Assembly: GCA_008828725.1 (NCBI GenBank)
Contig: MEHQ01002737.1
Coordinates: 248,001-312,000, forward strand
Direction of reading: 5' to 3'
Source of the DNA: Saccharina japonica
Taxonomy: Eukaryota; Sar; Phaeophyceae; Laminariales; Laminariaceae
Length of the DNA stretch: 64,000 nt
In this document: piece after piece, positions 1-13,160 of the stretch
How positions within the stretch are numbered: position 1 is the stretch's first letter
Layout of the letters: each line of letters starts with the position of its first letter
Program-made: the position numbers and the translations under genes
The notes under the pieces: model-generated
The model's database searches: none
What the model was told of the DNA's origin: nothing
Seen by the model: the letters and a program-made list of their open reading frames with translations, nothing else

Positions 1-187
1 CACGTTTTTGGGGTAAAACTACTTATAATTAGTGTGGGATAAGTTTTGCATCGGGGCTTTTACAGGGGACAACTGCCATAAAGAAAAAACGTGACGATTA
101 CAACAGCCACAATTAAGACGAGTACTGCTACTATTGCTGTATGTGCAATTGGGGAAGGACACAACGTGGTGCCCGAGGAGATACCAC

Positions 188-262
188 CATGTCCCTGAAT
201 ATAAGCACTCTTTGGATTACATATTAATATACAAACGGAGAATATTTTCAGGGACAGGGCGG
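188..262. mobile_element. MITE family 2 copy
   Basis: Left CATGTCCCTGAATATAAGCA and right AATATTTTCAGGGACAGGGC are inverted ends of a 75-bp AT-rich element, diverged from the 35449 copy. Confidence 0.65.
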
Positions 263-1669
263 TACAATGCAAGGAGTCGTACGACACGGTCGCAACAGGC
301 AACATGATCCTACCCCTACTTGTGGATCCTACCTCGCGCCGCTCGTCTACGATAGACGGTTGATTGTTGATACAGTAGTAACACTGAAGTTAGCAACGGT
401 TTGGTCAGTATCAGGGGTCCCAACGCTTATTTTTTTCTACTGAACTTTGTGTAGGACAACCTGCCTCCCGTTCGAGTGGAACATATTTATTGGACGCACA
501 AAAGCAGGAAATATACTGCTGTACTGGGTACTGGGCAGTACTGGACGGTTAGGGTTAGGGTTCGGGTCGGAGGGTCGGCTTCAGGCGCCAAGCACAAAAC
601 CACCGTAAAGATCTACTATCAAGGTTTGTCCACCCCTCGTACTGGCGGTTTGTCGAGCGGGAGTGGATCTTAACATGTGTAGAAGGCATGTTTGGTTAGG
701 GTATACCAGGTACATTCTGCTTGCCTAGAGTGCACAACTTGTTGATTTTGGTTTTGCCAATATTAGAGTGATTTCGCGCTTTCCGTGATCCACAACCTGC
801 CGCCAACGAACCACCACACAAGTCATTCAATGTTGAATATTGCCTTGCATGCGACGTACGAGAGCTTCCCGCTAGTCGCCAGTTAAGTGGAGCTCGTGTG
901 GCTCGAAGTCGAAGAGTGGCAAAATCGATCAAATAGCAAACATGTACGACGAGTAAATAAAAAGATGTGTGAACAAAAAACGCAGACCTGGTCAACGCCC
1001 CGGCGGCGACGGGTGTCTGGCCCACAAGGCGCAACAGGGATCGAAGGTTTCGAAATCGAGCACCAACCTCCACGTGGTGGTGTGAGATGACTCCGTACCA
1101 TGCTCAAAACGGCCGTCGTCGGCGGGCAGACATGGTAAAAGCAATGGTGTTACGTATAATATGATGTGTGGTTGCTTTTGTTGCTGGTTGTGTGGAGGGA
1201 CTGAGCTGCTGCAAGCAGCCGAACGTTGTCCCCAGCACGACGATAGTTCGAGAGACTTGCGGCTCGTAGAGACAAGCCGTACGGGGGAACGACCGGCTGG
1301 CGTCAGGATGCAACACACACGACAGCAACAAATATCACACACCTGGCACCTGGTACACGCGGCTTGGCTCGAGATGCAGCATTTTCCTCCCTCCTGACAA
1401 CGTCTTAGGGCTACGTACGAAATTGCTCCTTTACCGGCGCTGCCGAGATTGTGCGGAAAAGGCTTCTTCGTTTGGAAACCCGTGACTCGAATATCATCGA
1501 AAAATCTCGAAAAACGAGACACGCCTCTTGACTACAAAACTCGTGTAAAACGCCACGCTGTCTCAGCCCCTTCAAAACCTGGCCCACTCGTTTGGGAACA
1601 AACTATAATACCAGTAATAGTGTGGGATATTTGTGTTTACGGCATGATGGCCTCCAAACGTAAGGCGCC

Positions 1670-1813
1670 TACTATTACAAGGGACTATAGTAAATACTAG
1701 TAATACTAGTAATACTAGTTAATAGGATCTACGGTAAACGCAAAAGCCTATATATATCCCTATTTTTACGAACAATTTTTGGTCCTATTTACTATGGTCC
1801 TCCGTAATATTAC
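1670..1813. mobile_element. MITE family 1 copy
   Basis: Inverted ends ACTATTACAAGGGACTATAG and CTATGGTCCTCCGTAATATT (complementary with mismatches), with the shared core AATAGGATCTACGGTAAACG. Confidence 0.7.
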
Positions 1814-1898
1814 AATTATGAACTCAAACATTGCTGTACTATCAGTAGTACATAGTCTGCTGCTATAAATTACTGGTACCGTCCGTATACCAGGATAC

Positions 1899-1973
1899 CA
1901 CTGTCCCAATATGTAAAGACCATTTTGATTAATTTTTAGGATACAAACGGTCCTTGTATATCGGGACAGAGTG
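1899..1973. mobile_element. MITE family 2 copy
   Basis: CACTGTCCCAATATGTAAAG and TTGTATATCGGGACAGAGTG are inverted ends, 75 bp apart end to end, lying close to a family 1 copy. Confidence 0.7.
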
Positions 1974-4375
1974 ATATAATAATGCAGTACGACGGCAGCA
2001 ACTTACCGACCGTCGACGATCTGACGAGAATACACGGGGACAAAAAACGAAGCAACAGATCCCCGCGTGTGGAGGTTGGCGTTGGAGCTCGAAGATGTAT
2101 GAGAGGCCGCAAAAAATCAAAAACAACAAAATAACTGCTTCGAAAAAAAAACAGTCCGGTCTATGGTCACTCCGTGACTGATGTTACAGCAGTATCAACA
2201 GCACTATATATGCTGGTGTTCCGTACGGTTCCTATTTTCATGTATGCTGCTGTACCAGTACCAGCAATTTGTGCACAAGTTGTGTTGCACGTGCTCCGGT
2301 ATGGATGGGTGAGGCTGAGAGGATTAGGATTGCATCAATACTACGTACATAGCATCTGTGACCACATAAATCTGCGCCTCTCTATTCTAGGATGAATAAT
2401 CAGTACCAGTACCAGTACCAGTACCAGTATGGACTTCGTGCTGTGGTCGTATGGACACTGGGTGAGCTGTGAGCTGTGAGCTGTCGTTCTCGTTGTGGTT
2501 GGGTAGAAATGACGAAGTAACGGTTGCATGCCAAGACAGCACACGAAGCAGCACACAAAGCAGCAGTAGGAACAATACACCCTGATATGACATCTATTAA
2601 TCGTCTGTCACTGAAGTTTTTCAGCTCAGGTCTGGTGTATGACCAGGCTGTCTGGCAGCTAGTTGGGTGAAGGAGACATACTATTAATACGAGTACTCGT
2701 GTTAATAGGAGCATATCTACTGCTGCTGCTGCAGACTGCTGTATTCGTATCGTATCATACTAATAACATCAATAGTACCGTACACCTGTTAATACTCGTT
2801 CTACAGAAAAATAAGAAACCGGGAAACTATTCTACCGTGCTGAATTTTCGTGTAGAACGCACGGTTTCTTAAATAAGACATGCAGTCTGGGTCAGTATTT
2901 CTGCTTCTTACTACAGGTATATAGGTATACCAGGTATAGGTATATAGGTACAGGTATACCGTAAAGACGTAAAGAGCGTTGAGTTCATACAGGCGCGCGA
3001 TCGTTTTTCAGCAGGGCTCGATTTTTCCACAAGGGGAGGGTTTGCCAATACCGAACAAGGCGTTTTCGGAAAGATCTGGTAGAGAGCCCTGCGAAAAAAC
3101 ATTGTTAAACTTTTAACCCCTTAAGAACTGGTACCCCGTTTTTGCACCAGCCGTATAATTGCACGTACGTGCTGTGGGTTGTTAGAACTGCACGTACTTT
3201 TGCACCATCTTTACCCTTGCTCCCACCCGGATCTGATCCCACTTGGCACCCTGCTCCCACCCACAAGGTGCAGAAATATAATCAGCCCTCCGCAGGAGCC
3301 GCCGGAAGCCCACCTGGCACCTCGATCCCATTTGGTACCCATGTAGGCCATACATATCTACAACAACTCCCGCTATACATATAACCGTATTGAATGTACG
3401 TGTAGATTCGTTAGACTCGCACGTACGTGCAAGTTCTACGGAGCCGCCGTTATTGAGGACAAACTACTTGGAATTAGTGTGGGATGAAAAAAAAAACAGT
3501 TCTGAATAGGTTAAAGCACCCTTATCATCTCATCATTGTCGAGAAAACGAGCGCTGATATCGCACCCCTGTGCGGACTCAAACACTGGTTTACCTCTTTA
3601 CGGTATACCCGTGGTACTATTAATAGCTGCCTCGTACAACAGACAGCAGTCGATACAGCAGCACCAGCATGTTGATGGTAAAACAATGTCGTAGGCGGAC
3701 TTGATTTGGCTGGCGCAAAGCTGGGCGCAAACAAGCAAGCAAGCTGTCCACAGCAACAGCGCCTCTCAACACGACTCGCCCTACGCGCAGGACTGCCTGG
3801 CCGGCACAGGCAAAAAAGTATGTGCAAGATGCGGGTCTTACTGGTCGAGGCTGGCCTTTCGGCCACCCCGATTTTTTTTTGGAAAAACGCCACCAGAACA
3901 CGCGGCGGGGCCGCGTGACTGCCCCTGCCGACATCGAGACCCCGAAGGGTAGGGGTTCGGGTTCGGGTTCGAGTTAGGTCTGAGGTCGGGTTGGTCTGGG
4001 CCGACGTGCAAGGTTGAAATTGTACCAGAGGTCCGTCGGTCCGTCGCTCACAAAAGTTTTGTGCCGACCAGTCCTCCTGCACATAACGAATGCCCTCCTA
4101 TAATAATAGACACAACAAGCGTCCCTCTTTTTCCTGGTGTCCATCCCGACGGTCTGGATGTGAAATGTAATGTTGTCTGTGGACGTGTTGAGTTCGTCCG
4201 GTGTCCGAGAGCTCTCGCGCGCACAACTTCACGCCAGCAAATTGCAACCCAACATTTTTTATTTTTTGTACTAAAAATCTCCGGGAGACGGGAGAGAGGG
4301 GCACCAAACAAGGGGGGAAAAAAGAAGGCTTCCCGTGATACTGTATCATGATGTACGTTATGATATGATATCATA

Positions 4376-4469
4376 ACGTAGTACCAGGCACCTGGTACAC
4401 CACAAGACTGCTGTACTTGTTGACGTAGTACCAGGTACCTGGTACACCACAAGACTGCTGTACTTGTTT
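4376..4469. repeat. 47-bp tandem duplication with a GGTACCTGGTACC-type palindrome
   Basis: Two 47-bp units (4376-4422, 4423-4469) read ACGTAGTACCAGGCACCTGG or ACGTAGTACCAGGTACCTGG, then CACCACAAGACTGCTG. The palindromic TACCAGGTACCTGGTA motif recurs widely in the window, for example four TACCTGG units at 60228-60253. Confidence 0.75.
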
Positions 4470-7400
4470 TTGTTTACCCATTAATTTGCGTTAATTTTTG
4501 GTTTGGTTCTTCTCTGTATCTCTCTCGTAGGATTACGTAGGAATCAGGACAGACACTGGGTGCACTGATGTACTGATGCAGTTGGGTAGAAATAACGGGT
4601 TTACCGTGAAGCGTGAAGACAACACACACACTTGTGTCCGGAGTACTCCTACAAACTCCACAGGAGCAGCAGCAGAATCATCCCGGCGCCGTGATAAACT
4701 GCTTTACACTACGTATACACGTATGGCGTATCATATATACGAGTTCTCCCTTCACATACTCGTACATCGTAGATACGTACCATGTCTTCACGTCTTCACA
4801 CCAAAATAAAAGTAAGTCAAGAGAGAAAGCCCTTTCGCCCCCATATTTTAATTTGCCCTGGACGGAAGCCAAATTTCTAGGTTATTGTGTGGACCTTCTA
4901 CCCAGCTGCATGTTTATTCCTTCACAGACAGGCCTTCTCACTTCGGACATAACATAACATGCACAGCATATACACACACAGCTGACACAACAGACAACAC
5001 ACTCGTACATGATATGTACCGCCGTGTCATTTCATACCAGCTTACAGGTTACATAGCTCAGGCACTCGTTCATATCATACGTACTGCTGTAGTTCACACG
5101 TTATGAACCAATAACGTATGATACGAGTACGATGCTTATGTGTGTGTGTTCTTCGTACGCGGAATTTCGATGCATTTGAACTTTGAACATTTGAAAGTTC
5201 AATAAAAATGTATGCGGCGGAAGAGGAGTCGTGTACGAAAAAACAGGAAGAAAGGTCTGTTTTAAGGTCGGAACAATTTGCAATCTACGCTCTGCAGCAC
5301 CAGTAGATCCAATATTCACACTGCATCAGACAGCAGCAGTTGTTCGAGACTACTGCTGCTGCTGTACCCAAGAGTATTAATAGCACGTTTCCCGAGCCGC
5401 CACCGGCAACAATCTGACGATACGCATCACATCAGGATGTACCTGGTATCTGGTGTGCACGAGAGCGAGGCATGATTCCGCTGATGACTGGAAAATATAC
5501 GTGGTTCTGAGCCCAAGACGATTTCGCTATTGTCACAAACAAAAGGAAACAAAAAAGAAGAAACCGTCGACCGAACGAACGAAAAGTTTTTAGAAAGCCA
5601 GCACGCACACAGCACACGGCACACCGACAAAGCACACAGCCTAGCGTCCACCCCTGCTGCTGCTGCTATTGCTGCTGCTACGTATTGCTGCTGCTTCTAC
5701 GCGTGCTGCTCCTGCGTGCTGCTGCTGCTGCGCGCTTGCTGCTGTGGAAACCCGCGCTATGGAAACAAATAATCTAGAATGCTGCAACAGCAAAAAGTTA
5801 AACCCGCAACGTTCCGCTTTCATCTCTCGCTGGATACGTATTCATAGCTTGAAACGAGAAACACAAACAACTGATCGATTTCTCGCCGCCACTCGTACCA
5901 GCAGGTATCTGCTATGCTACGCCCCCTGGTGACAGGTGATCAAACGTGTTGGAAACAGAGGGCTTGGTACTACCGCCGCTTGCTGCTGCTCTGCTCTACA
6001 TATGATACGGTTCTTTGTTTCCGTCGGTCGAACATGAATGAAAAACAAAAAACGAAAAAAAAACACACACAAAAATCGCATTCTGTATAGATGTACCTGG
6101 TACATCGTTAAAAATAACACGTAAAATCCGTACGACACGTATAATACGCGTGAGACAAGTATATACACTGGAGTGCAGAATAGAGTTTTAAGTATATTCA
6201 CGAGTATACTATTAATACGTAGCGCACGGACATTTTCACATTTTCGTTGTTGCCCACACTCTGTATTCGGTTTTTTGTATTACGAAAAAGGTTTTCGAAA
6301 TAGGTTTTCCTTCTCATTTTCACGGAACCTCCGCGAGTTTTTATGGGCACCACCTGCAGTAGCAGAAAGAAGCAGCAGCAGCAGCAGCAGTAGCAGCAGG
6401 TATGCATACTGCTGCCGCGTGGTCCTCATCCTTGCGAACTCGTCGTCTCTCGGGCCCGTGAACCAAACAGTCGGCGCCCGAAGCTACGCATATATACGCC
6501 CGGAGCCCACTGCTGTCAACCCTCCCCCCTAAATCATCAGGAGGGAGGAGATATACGACGTACTCTGCTGGCTGTACGAGTGTACGAGTAGAGACGGAGA
6601 AGAAATAATTTGGGCGCTTGATGATGAGAGTGCGTAGAGAGAGCCTTCCGCAACACGCAAAAAAAAACAGAAAAAAAAATTGAAAAAAATAAAACAAAAC
6701 TGCGGCACAGCAGTAGGAGGAACTCGACTATCGTACTTGCTGCTGCTGCTGCTGTTGTGCAGGTCTCCCGAGAAGCAGGGGGGCGTTCGCGACCCGTTCG
6801 TTGGGCGGTTTCTCTGCTGTGTCCCCTGCTGGGAGCCGTCGGGTCTGGCCGTAGAGTCACAACGAAAGATCGCCTATCCTCTCGTACCTCATCGTGTATG
6901 ATGCGATTCTATCGTAGCTCTGGCAAACAAACACAACAAACAAACGTTTTTTTTTTTGTCGTTGTTTTGTCGTGGATACCTGCTGCGGTTGGTCACTTTT
7001 CACACTCGTATACTCCAACTCTGCTGCTGTACATACTGCTGTACAGTACCAACTTTTTTTTGGTCGACTTTTATTACGAACCAAAGGCTGATGACATGCA
7101 AGGTACAGGAGGGGAGGGTTGGGTCCAGACAGGCGGCCGTAAACGAGCCACGCTTAGAGCAGAAGGTACCCCCCGATGCGTGACCGATCGCCGTAGAAGG
7201 GGCGGCTGTGGCTTCTGGCAAGTAGTGCACCAGGGAGATTCGTGGACGCTACGTACTGGCCTGATGTGTCTGCTGTTCTCAGTTCACATCGGATTACATC
7301 GAGTAGACCTGGGAGCTGGACCTGGGGTCTAAAAAAAAAAACTCCAAAAAAACTTTTGAACCACGCGCGAAATTCCGCGCCAGCCAGCTGCCGCAGGAAG

Positions 7401-7959
7401 CTTGATTCGAGTCTGCTTCCACCGAGGCAAGCCGCGTACACCCTTCGATCTCAGCCCACGTTACTTTGCCACTAGACTGTGCGCCACTCACCCTCTGGAG
7501 CGCAGGTCAATGTTCCTGAACCCGTGAAATTGAATCAAAAGCTCGAGGGTAGCCCTCGTGCCTCCCCCATCCGCCATGCCTAGGATTTCGCGCTTTGATC
7601 ACCACCTCCCCCAGCCAGGACGATGCTCCTCCTCGCCGTCCGCTACGCAGCAGAAGCAGCATGAACCCCGGCAGTCTAGCGCGCAGGGTAGGCTCCCTCG
7701 ATTGCTCAGTAACCGGGGGGGGAAAGACAGTCCGTACCCCCAAACAACAAGAAGCGTACGTGTACCTGGTACCGTCGGAAGAGCTGTTGAATTAAAAAAA
7801 GTTTTACATGAATCTGGTTTGCGTTTTCCGAAAGGGGAGGGAAACAGACAACCACCTCTCAAAAGTGCACGCAGCAGCCAGCCAGCCAGCGGTGGTTGAT
7901 GTCGGTGTATTGGGTGGGTTAACTCTGACTCTGACCACCGTGCTCCTGGAGTCGTCACC

Positions 7960-10954
7960 ATGCAGCAGGAAGACGCCAGCGTTTCATCGGCGTGCGCGAC
8001 CTGTGGTGGGAGCGACGGGGCGGGCGATCCATCTTGTTCTTCAACTAATATCACTGATGCAGGCTCGGCTTCACCATCGTCCCCCCCCTCCTTCGCCCTG
8101 AGATGCAACAGCTGTAGACTCTGGTACCACCCCTGGTGCCTGGGCTACCAGCTCGACCTCGACCGCTCCTGCCTGATCACGGCGGCCGAGGTAGACATCG
8201 ACATAGACGCCGCCACGGGCCTACCTCTGGTGTGCCAGTGGTTCTGCGACTCCTGCGCGTCAACAGTGACGGGCGTTGTCGCGGCAACGGGAAAACGGCC
8301 TCGGCCTCGGTCCAGCGTTGGCACGGGTCGTGCTCACGGCAAGAGTGGCAGCCAGGAACAACAGGAAGCAGGAAATACCAGTCCTGAAACAAAAGGTAAG
8401 AGCTGATGCTATGTGGTACCTGGTACCTGGTATTGGTACGACATACGTCGAACCTCAAGGGCACGTACATACATATGACTGGGGCAGGTACGGCCTATAG
8501 CAGTCGTATGAGGTACGACGAGTAGGGGCGTGCATGATAGGTATGATGATGTGTCTTCTGGTCGGTGTCTCGGCTGCTGTGCACTGCTGTGTGCACTGCT
8601 GTGCACTGCTGTGTACACTGCTGCTGTGCGCTGGTGTGTGTATCGTTTTGTGCCGGGCGGTTGGGCATGATGTTCGAGGGCTGTGCGGCCCGATTATCAG
8701 GAATACACAGGTAGTACCTGTATGGTATTTTGCAGAGCAGTATATACGTACCCGAGGGTAGTCCTTTGTTGGTTCGATCAACGTTGCGTTACGACGATAT
8801 GAATACCAGGTATACCATTGGTACTGCGTACGTACCTGTACTGCTGAATGGTTCTGCTCTACGGCTGCGTGCTGCTTGTAGCTGCTGCTGCTGCTGCTGC
8901 TGCCGCTGCCCCTGTTGTAAGTGTAAGTGCAGCGCTTTGCCAAACAGAAGCAGCAAATATATGCTGGTAGATCGGTACCAGATGCGCGAAGTATGCTATA
9001 TCAGGTACGTAAACAATAGCTGGCATTTGCTGTATTTTGCATCACAGCTTGCCGGGTGACTGCTTGCTGTGTGTTGAGGGAGAGCGACCGCTCTTGCTCG
9101 AGAAAAGAGCCCTGCTGTGCTGTACCGGTAGGGTTGAACTACGAAACGCATCTCGTCGAATGGCGTTCGTTGTGCAACATGCAACATGTCAATTGCAGGC
9201 TCACAGCTGTTTATTGTGCGAGGCAAAGCAACAGACGGCAATATAACGCCTATCTGTAACTTTGAGGTCGAAAACAGCAATAACCTATCCTACCAGTACC
9301 AATAATGTTAGTAAAAGTCGTAACAGCAGTGTTAGCACGCTCGTACCCGCCACTGGTGCGCCACCTACACAACAGGCGGTTGTTGGAGTTGGTATCTCCC
9401 GCTCGTGTGTCTCACTCCGTTACACCTGGCTCCGTCAAGAAAAGGCCCCCAGAAAAGACGTGCCAGGTATAAACCAGGGTGTGTACGAGTATCATATCAT
9501 ATGATACCAGGTACTCGTACGTACGAGGGTAAGGAGGAGACAGACGATTGAGATTGTATACTCGTATAACGGAGGACCATAGTAAATACTAGTAAATAGG
9601 ACCTACGGTACACTGAAAAACCTTCATGTTTCCTGTTTTTACTTGAAATATTTGGTCATATTTACTATGGTCCCTCGTTATAGTATCCATGCATGGTTAC
9701 GTCGTTCTTGTCACGTGCCGGTGCCCAAACAGGCATGCACGTGTCGGTGCTCATCTAAATCGTACACATCACCGCCGCTTGGGACGGAGACAAGGCTGTT
9801 GTTATTGGTATTCTGTTGTTGATGTCATACCTGGTATATACGTACATAGAATATACAGCAACATCGTAACACCAGCAACACGACTAGAGCAGTTGTCCAA
9901 AGAGCAGTGCGAGTATATCAGATGATGGAATACGGGGTATTTACCAGGCGCACCTCAAGTATTTAGGTTTCTGGCGCCTTCGTTTCGTACGTGGCACGAC
10001 ATCTACAGCAACAACGTTTACCTGGTATATGAATCAGTACGTACGAATATATCTGGTATCGACATATACCTGGTACCTGGTATACAGAGCAGTGCGTACA
10101 TATACATTGTATCGCTTGTTAGGCAGCAGCAGTATACCAAGTATACTTCGAAGTATGCGAAGTTCAGTTCTACGAGTACATATACATGATACGAAGTTCT
10201 ATATATCGTTCAGAACGCCGCGAAAAAAATAATAAATAAATAAAAAAGCACACGGGTTAACGCGGTGAGAATGCCGCCTGCTGTACATGTACAGTATGTA
10301 CACACGCACGTGTCCACCTCGTACGAGTATTATGGCAGCAGTTTTGCGCGCTTGGTTGAACGTGTGGACCTTCTTTGTGCGCACATTCACATCATAGGGC
10401 GCCCACGAAAGAAGGCATGAGGAGGACGGGCAGAAGAAGGAGGAGGAGGGCGAGGACGAGAACGAGATACAGCACGTAGTGGTAGTGGGAAGAACAGCAA
10501 GATGCGGGGCGAAGGAGCGGAGGGAGGGGGGTCTCCACCAGCACAACGACGGCGCCGGGATATATATTTTTTTCGTTTTATCGAAACGTCGACAGGGAAT
10601 CGACATCGGATTAAAAACCGAGGATTCGGCTGGCGAGAGTGCGCAGCTGTTGCTCGTTTTCTGCGTTTGGTGTTGTCTGGCGGGAGGTGTGTGACACGCG
10701 GGGGGGGGGGGGGCTATTAATAGGCGGAGCTCATCATGCTCGCCCGGGATTGCTGGATCGGTCGAGGAAGCGCTCGGCAGCCAGGTGGGAGGAGAAAATT
10801 GTAAAACGGGGTGTCGCCGTACCGTGAACAATGAAAAGCTGGTGTGCCCTCCTTTTCTCTTACAGGTTGTGCGCGATGTCCCACGCTACCGCTCGCGCCG
10901 GTGGAAGGTGCCGTCGTGAGATGTCCAGAACAATTTCAGCAGCAGCAGCAGCAG
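7960..10954 (+). CDS. PHD-type zinc finger protein (exon 1 firm, exon 2 tentative)
   Basis: Seen: exon 1 at 7960-8395 starts at an ATG in a good context (caccATGC) and ends at a consensus donor (AAAAG/GTAAGAG). It encodes 145 residues with a C4-H-C3 pattern: CATC, CNSC, WYHPWC, WFCDSC, as in PHD fingers. Two loops are long: about 36 residues between the first two cysteine pairs, and about 30 between WYHPWC and WFCDSC. A basic, Ser/Gly-rich tail (KRPRPRSS) follows. Known: PHD fingers read histone tails, so a nuclear chromatin role is inferred. A tentative second exon starts at 10866 after a strong acceptor (CTTTTCTCTTACAG). Its phase is compatible and it reads GCARCPTLPLAPVEGAVVRC, then a short poly-Gln run and a TAG at about 10953. 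The 2.47 kb intron is long; other exons may exist, and this exon could instead end at a GTGAGA donor near 10917. Confidence 0.55.
9564..9684. mobile_element. MITE family 1 copy
   Basis: Ends TATAACGGAGGACCATAGTA and TACTATGGTCCCTCGTTATA are inverted repeats; the core AATAGGACCTACGGTACAC matches other copies. Confidence 0.75.
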
Positions 10955-11712
10955 TAGTAGCACCGAATCGAACAGTCACCTCGGGGTGTGCGCCGCGGAT
11001 AGACAAGACTGCAATGACACGGCAGCGACGGCTCAAAAAACGTAAATGGAGGAAAACTCGTTGTCGGGAAAACGGTAGCAATATATGTATAGAGAAACGC
11101 GACGCTCGCAACGGCAACCAAACCACCATCGCCACTGCAGTCGCATGCCATGAACGTAGCGCGACACCGCTGTTGTGCATCATCCGCTTTGCCGGTTCCA
11201 CCGTGGTCGGGCGGCGTGTGCACTGCTGACGCCCGATTTCCCCTCGTTTCCCTTTTTTGCAAGCAGGCACACGTGCGTGATGATTTAGATGATTTGATGC
11301 CCGGCGGGGGGGGGAGGGGGAGGGGTGACCGGCGTACTCGCTGCACGAAACCGCCAGGGACTCACCGCGACGAAGACGGGAGGGGCGGCGCGGAGTGAAT
11401 CTTAGCGACATGGGAGACGCCGGGGAGTGACGCTTCCCCTCAACCATGCCACTATGCCTACCTGGTGATGGGGTTAACTCCCCGCGGTCACTTTTTGCCC
11501 GCCCTCTTCCTTTCCGCTCCGGCGAACTTGAAAGAGAGATCGGTGGGCGTGGTTGACTGTGGGCGACCCTCCGGAAAATTCATTTCGCGGAAAATGGCAG
11601 CAGTGTGTGGGCACAGGCCTGGAGCATAGATTAGGTCTGTCAGAGGCATGCCGGTTTTGCTTCGGTCGAAGCGGATGAACTATCGGCGGCCTGTGACCGC
11701 ACAGAGGCAGGA

Positions 11713-11815
11713 GGGGGCACATAGTAATCAGGACCAAATATGCTTTGTAAAAATACTGCAATATATAGGTTTTTGTGTACCTGATGGGTCCTGATTACTA
11801 TGGGTCCCGTAATAG
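11713..11815. mobile_element. MITE family 1 copy, AATCAGG subtype
   Basis: CATAGTAATCAGGACCAAAT at the left and GTCCTGATTACTATGGGTCC at the right form inverted ends; the ATATATAGGTTTTTGTG core is shared with the copies at 35353 and 35556. Confidence 0.7.
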
Positions 11816-12712
11816 TGCTCGCCTTGAGGTACGCCGGCCTGCGTACGCGTGGGCGTGGTTGCTGTTTGCGGGCACACCTTATAGAGACGCCGGCCTGTGT
11901 ACACGTGGGTGTGGGTGCTGTTCTGCGACCGTGAACACGCCCTTAGCATTGAAGAATTTCGGTTCGGTTCGCACCGGGACCGGTGCCCGACGCAGTTAGG
12001 TTAAGGTTGCGAACGTGTGGCAATAGTAACCAGGCCCACCGCCGCTGTATGTGGCATGTCCTCTGGGGACGCCATGTACGAGTTTACGATACGCGTCGTA
12101 GCACCGAGGGTCATCTGCTGGCGTACGGTGTGGCGTCGTTAGAGCGTGTCTTTTGCCCGACTCTTGGCCAAGCCTTTGGAAGTGGAGTTTGCCGCAGAGC
12201 TCGTGCGGCAGCAGTAGAGCTGCGGACGGATGATCACAGTCGATAATTGGTTGATTGATTGGTTGACATCTTAGGCCGAAGGGCAGGAGTTGTGTCCCAT
12301 GTGGCTTCGGCCAGAGCGTTAGACCTCTGGCTCCCTATTGTCTTTATTGACAGCCATGCACTGCTGCTGTACATACATGGTACGTGCAGTTAGTTGTTGC
12401 TCTGTCGTCGATGTGAACCACGCGGCGATGCTAAGAGAATGTTAGTCCGTGGTCCCTGGTGGTGTTTTTCTGCGGGACATTTATTTTTATTTTTTCGCCC
12501 GGCGGGGTAGATTTGTCGACGCCTATAACAACTCGAGACGCATTTGTGCAGAACAATAATAGCGAGCAGCAACGCGATCAACATCCAGTCTGTTGAAGCA
12601 AAAGCGCCCTTCAAGCTGGCTGAAACGAGCAGTAACGGTCACGGCAACTCACACACCGGTTATTGTGTGTTGTTGTCTCCGGTACTTTTGACTCATATTA
12701 GGAATCGAAAAG

Positions 12713-12716
<4 letters not shown>

Positions 12717-12745
<29 letters not shown>
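12717..12745 (+). repeat. 29-bp G homopolymer
   Basis: One of many long G runs on this strand (also near 10701, 13490, 14187, 18400, 18831 and 21043). Several mark ends of poly-C-tailed elements; this one has no recognisable element attached. Confidence 0.85.
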
Positions 12746-12746
<1 letters not shown>

Positions 12747-12821
12747 TGACAAGACGCGGGCTACGATAGAGGTATACACCGTTTTTTGGCTGAAATATTT
12801 TCTGAACGATGGGGCTCCTTA

Positions 12822-13160
12822 ACCCATTCAGAACGGAAAATAACTTATCCCACACTAATTCCAAGTAGTTTGTCCCCAAAAACGGGGGACCGGTTTTTAC
12901 GGGGTTAACCCATTCAGAACTGAAAAATCCATTCCCCACTAATTCCAAGTATTTTGTCCCCAAAAACGGGGGACCGGTTCTTGAGGGGTTAACCCATTCA
13001 GAACTGAAAAATCCATTCCCCACTAATTCCAAGTAGTTTGTCCCCAAAAACGGGGGACCGGTTCTTAAGGGGTTATAACCCATTCAGAACTGAAAAATCC
13101 ATTCCCCACTAATTCCAAGTATTTTGTCCCCAAAAACGGGGGACCGGTTCTTAACCCAAA
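12822..13160. repeat. Four tandem 83-bp foldback units
   Basis: Units start at about 12822, 12908, 12991 and 13079. Each runs AACCCATTCAGAAC ... CACTAATTCCAAGTA ... CCCCAAAAACGGGGGACCGG ... TTCTTAAGGGGTTAA, so its two ends are inverted repeats of about 15 bp. Single or broken relatives occur at 1-60, 3113-3525 (ends separated by about 300 bp), 15430-15540, 13308-13399 and 55610-55699. Confidence 0.8.

Larger units (their letters stand above)
1..7959. other. Gene-poor, repeat-rich stretch
   Basis: No exon with coding-like content and splice sites was found. The open frames here are Ser/Cys/Leu-rich readings of CTG/CAG tracts and GTAC-rich DNA. The stretch holds inverted-repeat elements (188-262, 1670-1813, 1899-1973), foldback-unit pieces (1-60, 3113-3525), a CAGTAC microsatellite (about 2400-2430), a 47-bp tandem duplication (4376-4469) and CTG clusters near 5655-5745, 6365-6400 and 6740-6760. 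Confidence 0.6.

Noticed and set aside
992-1522. 176-residue minus-strand frame
   Set aside because: Ser/Cys/Arg-rich with no domain, and overlapping frames on both strands are also open; it looks like chance in a stop-poor stretch.
10860-11447. 195-residue minus-strand frame
   Set aside because: Arg/Ala-rich, no motif, and it overlaps a better-supported plus-strand splice acceptor.
12822-13160. CRISPR-like array
   Set aside because: The units are contiguous with no unique spacers, and the genome is eukaryotic.
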